Part shown: piece after piece, positions 6,276-9,297 of the stretch
How the letters are laid out: every line of letters begins with the position of its first letter
Position numbering within the stretch: position 1 is the first letter of the stretch
Assembly (NCBI GenBank): GCA_021795795.1
Contig: JAJYPA010000304.1
Coordinates: 1-9,297 of the forward strand
DNA from: Pseudomonadota bacterium
GTDB lineage: Bacteria > Pseudomonadota > Gammaproteobacteria > Halothiobacillales > Halothiobacillaceae
Direction of reading: 5' to 3'
Length of the DNA: 9,297 nt
Made by a program: the position numbers and the translations under genes
The notes under the pieces: generated by a model
What the model was told of the DNA's origin: nothing
What the model saw: only the letters and a program-made list of their open reading frames with translations
Database searches by the model: none

Positions 6276-7079
6276 ATGAACGGCCTAGACGAAGTTTTGA
6301 ACGACTTCCGCGCTGATGTAAGCAGAGCCGAACACTTGCTTACACTAGTGAAGACCTTTCGCGAATTCGGGGCAAGTGCGCCTCCTCAAGCGATTATCGA
6401 TGCAACTGTTCCTTGGCCAGAGGCAACGGCCCTTCATGATTCATCAAGGCTTCGACGTACCGACCTTCCAGTGCTGTCCGGCTCATTGCAGTTGTATCTG
6501 GCCGGCCGATTTGAATACTGCATTCGGCAAGTTGTACAGGTTATTGCGGATGAAATCGCCTCCCGGGCAATGAAGTACTCGGACTTACCTGACTCTCTTC
6601 GCACAGAACTCAAATGCCGAACTATCGATGTTGCGCAGAATCCGCGCCGGTACGGATACGATGAATTTCAAGCAGAGGCGTTGCTTGCAAGTCTCGTCGC
6701 CAATTTGCAGAGCGTGGCAGGGCCTTTAGCTGTTAACTCCAACGTGCTATCCATCACCGAGTCCAACATGAAGGACAGGGTGCTTGCAGAACTTCTGAAA
6801 CGGGTTGGGATGAACGATTTCTGGAAGGAAGTTGGTAAGCAAGCGAACGTCAAGCTTCATCTTGAAACAATGACCGATGGCGAGACAACCGCTGAGGCAC
6901 AGACCAGGCTAAACGCCTTAATGGATGAAAGGAATCAGGTGGCGCACCCGACATCATCCACTCAATTTCCAGATCCAGATCAAGTGCTGAAGGCAGCCTC
7001 GTTCTTGAACACCCTTGCTTCAGTCACGGTGGACCTGGCGAAGGTATATCTTGCAAGCTATAAGCCCACTGCGGCATAA
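6276..7079 (+). CDS. Cassette 4, gene 2: HEPN-type protein (putative RNase effector)
   Basis: 267 aa, predicted cytoplasmic and mostly helical. A long helix pair around 62-98 (SGSLQLYLAGRFEYCIRQVVQVI) precedes a variable middle. The C-terminal helix carries DERNQVAH, with R219 and H224 giving the R-x4-H active site typical of HEPN ribonucleases. The layout resembles the RiboL-PSP-HEPN / MAE_28990-type HEPN families, which are often encoded next to DUF262 proteins; the exact family is not certain from sight. It sits 12 nt after the DUF262 gene without an intervening attC, so both move as one cassette and are likely co-translated. The stop codon overlaps the attC4 core. Likely role: an RNA-cleaving effector controlled by its DUF262 partner. 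This is inference; the pair could also be a toxin-antitoxin system. Confidence 0.88.
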   Translation: MNGLDEVLNDFRADVSRAEHLLTLVKTFREFGASAPPQAIIDATVPWPEATALHDSSRLRRTDLPVLSGSLQLYLAGRFEYCIRQVVQVIADEIASRAMKYSDLPDSLRTELKCRTIDVAQNPRRYGYDEFQAEALLASLVANLQSVAGPLAVNSNVLSITESNMKDRVLAELLKRVGMNDFWKEVGKQANVKLHLETMTDGETTAEAQTRLNALMDERNQVAHPTSSTQFPDPDQVLKAASFLNTLASVTVDLAKVYLASYKPTAA

Positions 7080-7142
7080 CCCTGCGGTCCACCGGACGCT
7101 GCGCGATAAAGCGGCGCAGCGCCGGTGACCTCCACGTTATGC
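7074..7142 (+). other. attC site of cassette 4 (69 bp)
   Basis: R'' is GCATAAC (7074-7080), complementary to the cassette's first bases at 5024-5030, and overlaps the stop of the HEPN gene. R' is GTTATGC (7136-7142). The L arms GGTCCACCGG and CCGGTGACC pair with one extrahelical C. The interior is nearly the same as that of attC5. Confidence 0.95.
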
Positions 7143-7179
7143 GGCAATCCTCAGAGGAGCGGTATCGTGAGGAGAACCT

Positions 7180-7629
7180 ATGAATAACACAAACAATCCT
7201 ATGTCAGTTGCACCCCTTCGGTCGCTCGCCAAGCTAGTCGGCACATGGGAGCTTGCGCATCGCGACCTTAATACGAACGAAGAGTGGGGCGGCAAAGATA
7301 CTTTTGAGTGGTTGCCCGGAGGATACTTTATGGCCTTTCATCACGAGGAAGATAGGGGCATGAAAGGTGTGATGATTCTTGGGTACGAAAAAGGATGGGA
7401 AGAAACCGAACCCGGCAACGAGCTTATTGGCCACTGGTTCGAAAGCAGTACTGGTAGCCACTACAAATACATTTGGGAGGTTGACGATCGCACCGTACAG
7501 TTCTGGCTGAATGATAAGCAATCGAATATGTCGTTTAGAGGCGAATTTAGCGAAGATGGTACGACCATCACTGGCACATGGAAATGGCCTGGCGGTGGCT
7601 ATGACCTCATGATGAAGCGCGCCACCTAA
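7180..7629 (+). CDS. Cassette 5: DUF1579-like small protein
   Basis: 149 aa, no signal peptide. LRSLAKLVGTWELAHRDLN opens the domain, followed by WGGKDTFEWLPGGYFMAFHHEED, GMKGVMILGYEKGW, the run of strands IGHWFESSTGSHYKYIWEVDD and TVQFWLND, and FSEDGTTITGTWKWPGGGYDLMMKR. The LVGTW opening, FEWLPGG and late GTWKW fit a calycin-like beta-barrel of the DUF1579 type, whose bacterial members have no established reaction. GAGGAG (7169-7174) lies 5 nt before the ATG, a strong ribosome site, so it can be translated independently. The cassette leader (7143-7179) carries a second AGAGGAG about 20 nt upstream. Ligand binding is likely from the fold, but this is inference. Confidence 0.85.
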   Translation: MNNTNNPMSVAPLRSLAKLVGTWELAHRDLNTNEEWGGKDTFEWLPGGYFMAFHHEEDRGMKGVMILGYEKGWEETEPGNELIGHWFESSTGSHYKYIWEVDDRTVQFWLNDKQSNMSFRGEFSEDGTTITGTWKWPGGGYDLMMKRAT

Positions 7630-7659
7630 TCGTGAGTACATTGGAGGGACGAGCCTGCC

Positions 7660-7730
7660 GCATAACATGGCGCTCAACACGGACGCTGCGCATAAAGCCG
7701 CGCAGCGCCGGTTAGCTTTAGCCGTTAGGC
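7660..7730 (+). other. attC site of cassette 5 (71 bp)
   Basis: R'' is GCATAAC (7660-7666), matching the cassette start TTATGC. R' is GTTAGGC (7724-7730). The L arms are GCTCAACACGG and CCGGTTAGC, with extrahelical bases. The inner stem is CGCTGCGC / GCGCAGCG, very close to attC4. Confidence 0.95.
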
Positions 7731-7766
7731 ATCAGCGTCCAGATCAACACACGAAGGGAGTGAACC

Positions 7767-8180
7767 ATGGATCAAGTGCTTACTGGTGGTTGCCTTTGCG
7801 GTGCCATCCGATATGAATGTCAGGGCGAGCCGATTTTCTCTGGCAATTGCCATTGCAGGGATTGCCAGCGAACTTCTGGAAGCGCATCCACACCTGCTAT
7901 GTTTTTCCAGGAATCTGCGGTGAAGATCAAAGGCGATCCAAAGTCGTATGAGACCACCGCGGATAGCGGGAACAAAGTTTGGCGTTTGTTCTGCCCAAAT
8001 TGTGGGTCGCAGCTATTTGGCAAGCTTGAGATGCTTCCAAGCATGATTGGCTTGCGGGCGGGGACGCTAGATGATCCCTCAGCTTTCCAACCGAAACTGG
8101 ACTTCTTCACATCAAGCGCATCCTGCTGGGATTTTATGAATCCCGACTTACCAAAGTTCGAAAGAGCACCGAGGCAGTAG
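7767..8180 (+). CDS. Cassette 6: GFA / CENP-V family zinc protein
   Basis: 137 aa, close to the usual GFA-domain length. The zinc ligands are in the expected order: C9 and C11 in GGCLCGAIRYE, C28, C30 and C33 in GNCHCRDCQRTSG, and C76 and C79 in FCPNCGSQLF. The family is named after Gfa, proposed to join glutathione and formaldehyde to form S-hydroxymethylglutathione, but most members have no proven reaction. The C-terminal FFTSSASCWDFMNPDLPKFE is the usual end for the group. AAGGGAG (7754-7760) lies 6 nt before ATG 7767. GFA proteins are common among environmental integron cassettes, as far as I recall. It probably acts in the cytoplasm in detoxification of small electrophiles (inference). 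Confidence 0.93.
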   Translation: MDQVLTGGCLCGAIRYECQGEPIFSGNCHCRDCQRTSGSASTPAMFFQESAVKIKGDPKSYETTADSGNKVWRLFCPNCGSQLFGKLEMLPSMIGLRAGTLDDPSAFQPKLDFFTSSASCWDFMNPDLPKFERAPRQ

Positions 8181-8186
8181 CCTGAT

Positions 8187-8244
8187 GCCTAACAACTCAA
8201 TCCAGCGGACGCGTTACGCGCGCCGCTGATTTCGGGCGTTAGGT
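8187..8244 (+). other. attC site of cassette 6 (58 bp)
   Basis: R'' is GCCTAAC (8187-8193), matching the cassette start TTAGGC. R' is GTTAGGT (8238-8244). The L arms ATCCAGCGG and CCGCTGAT pair with one extrahelical C. It is the shortest attC in the window. Confidence 0.95.
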
Positions 8245-8259
8245 TTCGGAGGAAAAGTT

Positions 8260-8946
8260 ATGGAGAAGTCTGAAATTCGATTTTCTAAAGAGCTTCGTGA
8301 CTATGTTTTGTCCTCCCTTCGAGAACCGGAGGTACTGAAGCGTTTGAGGGAAGAAACAGATAGCGATCCAAACGCCATAATGCAGATACCGCCGGAGCAA
8401 GGGCAGTTCATGTCATTTCTTGTGAAAGTCTTAGACGCCAAGAAGGCACTGGAGATCGGCACTTATACCGGGTATAGCACGCTGTGTGTTGCATTGGCCT
8501 TGCCGAAGGATGGTCGGGTCGTGGCGTGTGACATAAACGACAACTGGGCTAGCGTCGGGAGAAAATACTGGAAAGAAGGTGGTGTAGAGCAGAAGATTGA
8601 TTTCCGGTTGGGGCCGGCACTCCGCACGCTTGAAGCCCTTATTGAATCTGGCGAGGCGGGTAGTTTCGACTTTGCGTTCATCGACGCCGACAAGGGAAAC
8701 TACGACCGATATTACGAAAAATCCATTTCTCTGCTTCGGCCTGGCGGAGTCATTGCTCTCGACAATGTTCTCCTGTTTGGGTCAGTGGTTGATCCAAACG
8801 TACTTGATGCCGATCTCAGGTCAAGGATCAGTGATGCAGACATCGACGCAATGAGAAAACTGAACGAGAAAGTCAGAGGCGATCCTCGCGTTGACGGAAC
8901 TATGCTTCCCATCGCGGATGGCCTGACACTTTTGCGCAAGTTATGA
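8260..8946 (+). CDS. Cassette 7: family 3 O-methyltransferase (CCoAOMT-like)
   Basis: 228 aa, typical of cation-dependent O-methyltransferases of the caffeoyl-CoA/catechol group (PF01596). Visible motifs are MQIPPEQGQFMSFLV (41-55), SAM-binding ALEIGTYTGYSTL (63-75), GRVVACDIN, the metal-binding FIDADKGNYDRYYE (139-152), GGVIALDNVLLFGSV (162-176), and the C-terminal MLPIADGLTLLRK. It probably methylates a catechol-like hydroxyl using SAM and a divalent metal; the substrate is unknown. GGAGG (8248-8252) lies 7 nt before ATG 8260, only a few bases inside the cassette. All core motifs are intact. It is the second methyltransferase in the window but is unrelated to the chromosomal one at 1323-1859. 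Confidence 0.93.
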   Translation: MEKSEIRFSKELRDYVLSSLREPEVLKRLREETDSDPNAIMQIPPEQGQFMSFLVKVLDAKKALEIGTYTGYSTLCVALALPKDGRVVACDINDNWASVGRKYWKEGGVEQKIDFRLGPALRTLEALIESGEAGSFDFAFIDADKGNYDRYYEKSISLLRPGGVIALDNVLLFGSVVDPNVLDADLRSRISDADIDAMRKLNEKVRGDPRVDGTMLPIADGLTLLRKL

Positions 8947-8962
8947 ATCCATTAGCGCCAAA

Positions 8963-9085
8963 ACCTAACCCTGCATTCGAGCGGGACTGGCCGATAAGCG
9001 TTCTCTTCACGGCCTGCGGTTATTGAATTTTCGGGGCTCCGGCCAAGTTTCGCAGTCGGCCAGCTCCTCAATTTGAACGTTGGGC
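8963..9085 (+). other. attC site of cassette 7 (123 bp, long form)
   Basis: R'' is ACCTAAC (8963-8969), exactly complementary to the cassette start GTTAGGT. R' is taken as GTTGGGC (9079-9085), because the inner arms CTGGCCGA (8987-8994) and TCGGCCAG (9056-9063) pair and the sequence between arm and core is also partly complementary. It is much longer than the other six sites (58-96 bp) and nearer the size of Vibrio repeats. Confidence 0.78.
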
Positions 9086-9166
9086 ATCATAGACCCAGTA
9101 CATTTGTGACCGCCACTCGCTGTGATAAACTGTGAACTGTCAGCATCTACGGCATTGGAGGTCAGT

Positions 9167-9297
9167 GTGGGCACAAACCTAGAAGTCCTAGAAGCCGAAG
9201 TCATGCAGTTAGCCCCGGTCGAACGATCACACCTTCTTGAACGGCTGATCGCCAGCCTTGATTCAGACCCCGAAGTCGAGGAAGCTTGGGAGCGAGA
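9167..9297 (+). CDS. Cassette 8: addiction-module antitoxin (partial)
   Basis: 43 residues are visible from GTG 9167 to the window edge. EVLEAEVMQLAPVERSHLLERLIASLDSDPEVEEAWERE matches the short TIGR02574 / PF09720 antitoxins (typically about 70-80 aa), recognised by the LxLxxxERxxLxxxLixSLdxdpevexaW pattern. Their partner is normally a RelE/ParE-type toxin encoded directly downstream, here beyond the window. GGAGG (9157-9161) lies 5 nt before the GTG, a good ribosome site. The 81-nt leader (9086-9166) is long for this array and may hold the cassette's own promoter (for example TTGTGA at 9104 with an AT-rich GATAAACT near 9124), as toxin-antitoxin cassettes usually have; this is weak. The start choice is fixed by the ribosome site. 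Confidence 0.82.
   Translation, partial: MGTNLEVLEAEVMQLAPVERSHLLERLIASLDSDPEVEEAWER

Larger units (their letters stand above)
1862..9297. mobile_element. Chromosomal integron: broken intI, attI, seven full cassettes and part of an eighth
   Basis: An integron integrase gene on the minus strand is followed by attI and by plus-strand genes, each followed by an attC site. Predicted cassettes are 3017-3661, 3662-4237, 4238-5024, 5025-7136, 7137-7724, 7725-8238, 8239-9079 and 9080 onward. For each complete cassette the 3' R'' core was compared with the cassette's own first bases. Cassettes 1, 2, 4, 5, 6 and 7 match exactly as reverse complements (for example TTATGC with GCATAAC, and TTAGGT with ACCTAAC), and cassette 3 differs by one base. 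Cassette genes are more AT-rich and more varied than the chromosomal flank. The array continues past the right edge. Confidence 0.95.

Noticed and set aside
9018..9024. GTTATTG as the R' core of attC7
   Set aside because: It breaks the final pyrimidine of GTTRRRY and the arms would not pair with the L'' side; GTTGGGC at 9079-9085 gives paired arms.
3586..9085. CRISPR-like regularly spaced repeats
   Set aside because: The repeats are attC sites spaced by whole genes, with variable interiors; no short spacer array is present.

Overview
The window is the start of a chromosomal (sedentary-type) integron beside housekeeping genes of a GC-rich proteobacterium. It holds a broken integron integrase gene, an attI region, seven complete gene cassettes and the start of an eighth. 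The host is most likely a gammaproteobacterium. The basis is the integrase sequence type, a GTAG-class REP-like hairpin (frequent in Pseudomonas, Xanthomonas and relatives) and the GC-rich codon use of the left-hand genes. Genus cannot be read from the sequence.

Left flank (1-1859): the N-terminal part of an inner-membrane ABC permease (minus strand) diverges from moaB (molybdenum cofactor biosynthesis, plus strand). Their predicted promoters overlap so closely that they share -10 bases. A REP-like hairpin follows moaB, then a small class I SAM methyltransferase gene that ends 2 nt from the convergent integrase gene.

Integrase and attI (1862-3016): intI keeps every catalytic residue and the IntI-specific insert. 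It carries an in-frame TAA in the middle and an apparent 1-nt deletion near its N-terminus, so it is called a pseudogene. The region between intI and the first cassette contains attI, whose crossover point is G3016|T3017.

Cassette array (3017-9297): all cassette genes are on the plus strand, pointing away from intI. Cassette boundaries were assigned with a mechanistic rule: the R'' core (RYYYAAC) at a cassette's 3' end should be the reverse complement of the G+TTRRRY at its own 5' end. Six of seven complete cassettes match perfectly and the other (cassette 3) has one mismatch. Cassette products, in order: (1) an unrecognised protein, possibly of dimeric alpha/beta-barrel type; (2) a DUF1917/BLES03-like protein; (3) a protein with a degenerate phospholipase-D-like domain; (4) a two-gene unit, DUF262 (GmrSD/ParB-like) plus a HEPN RNase-type protein; (5) a DUF1579-like protein; (6) a GFA/CENP-V-type zinc protein; (7) a family 3 O-methyltransferase; (8) the start of an addiction-module antitoxin.

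The strongest candidate for an undescribed system is cassette 4. It is about 2.1 kb and carries two genes 12 nt apart. A DUF262 protein without an apparent nuclease domain is paired with a separate HEPN protein carrying an R-x4-H site, which looks like a mobile two-component anti-phage or abortive-infection module. The PLD-like cassette beside it and the toxin-antitoxin cassette at the right edge fit a defence and stability cargo.
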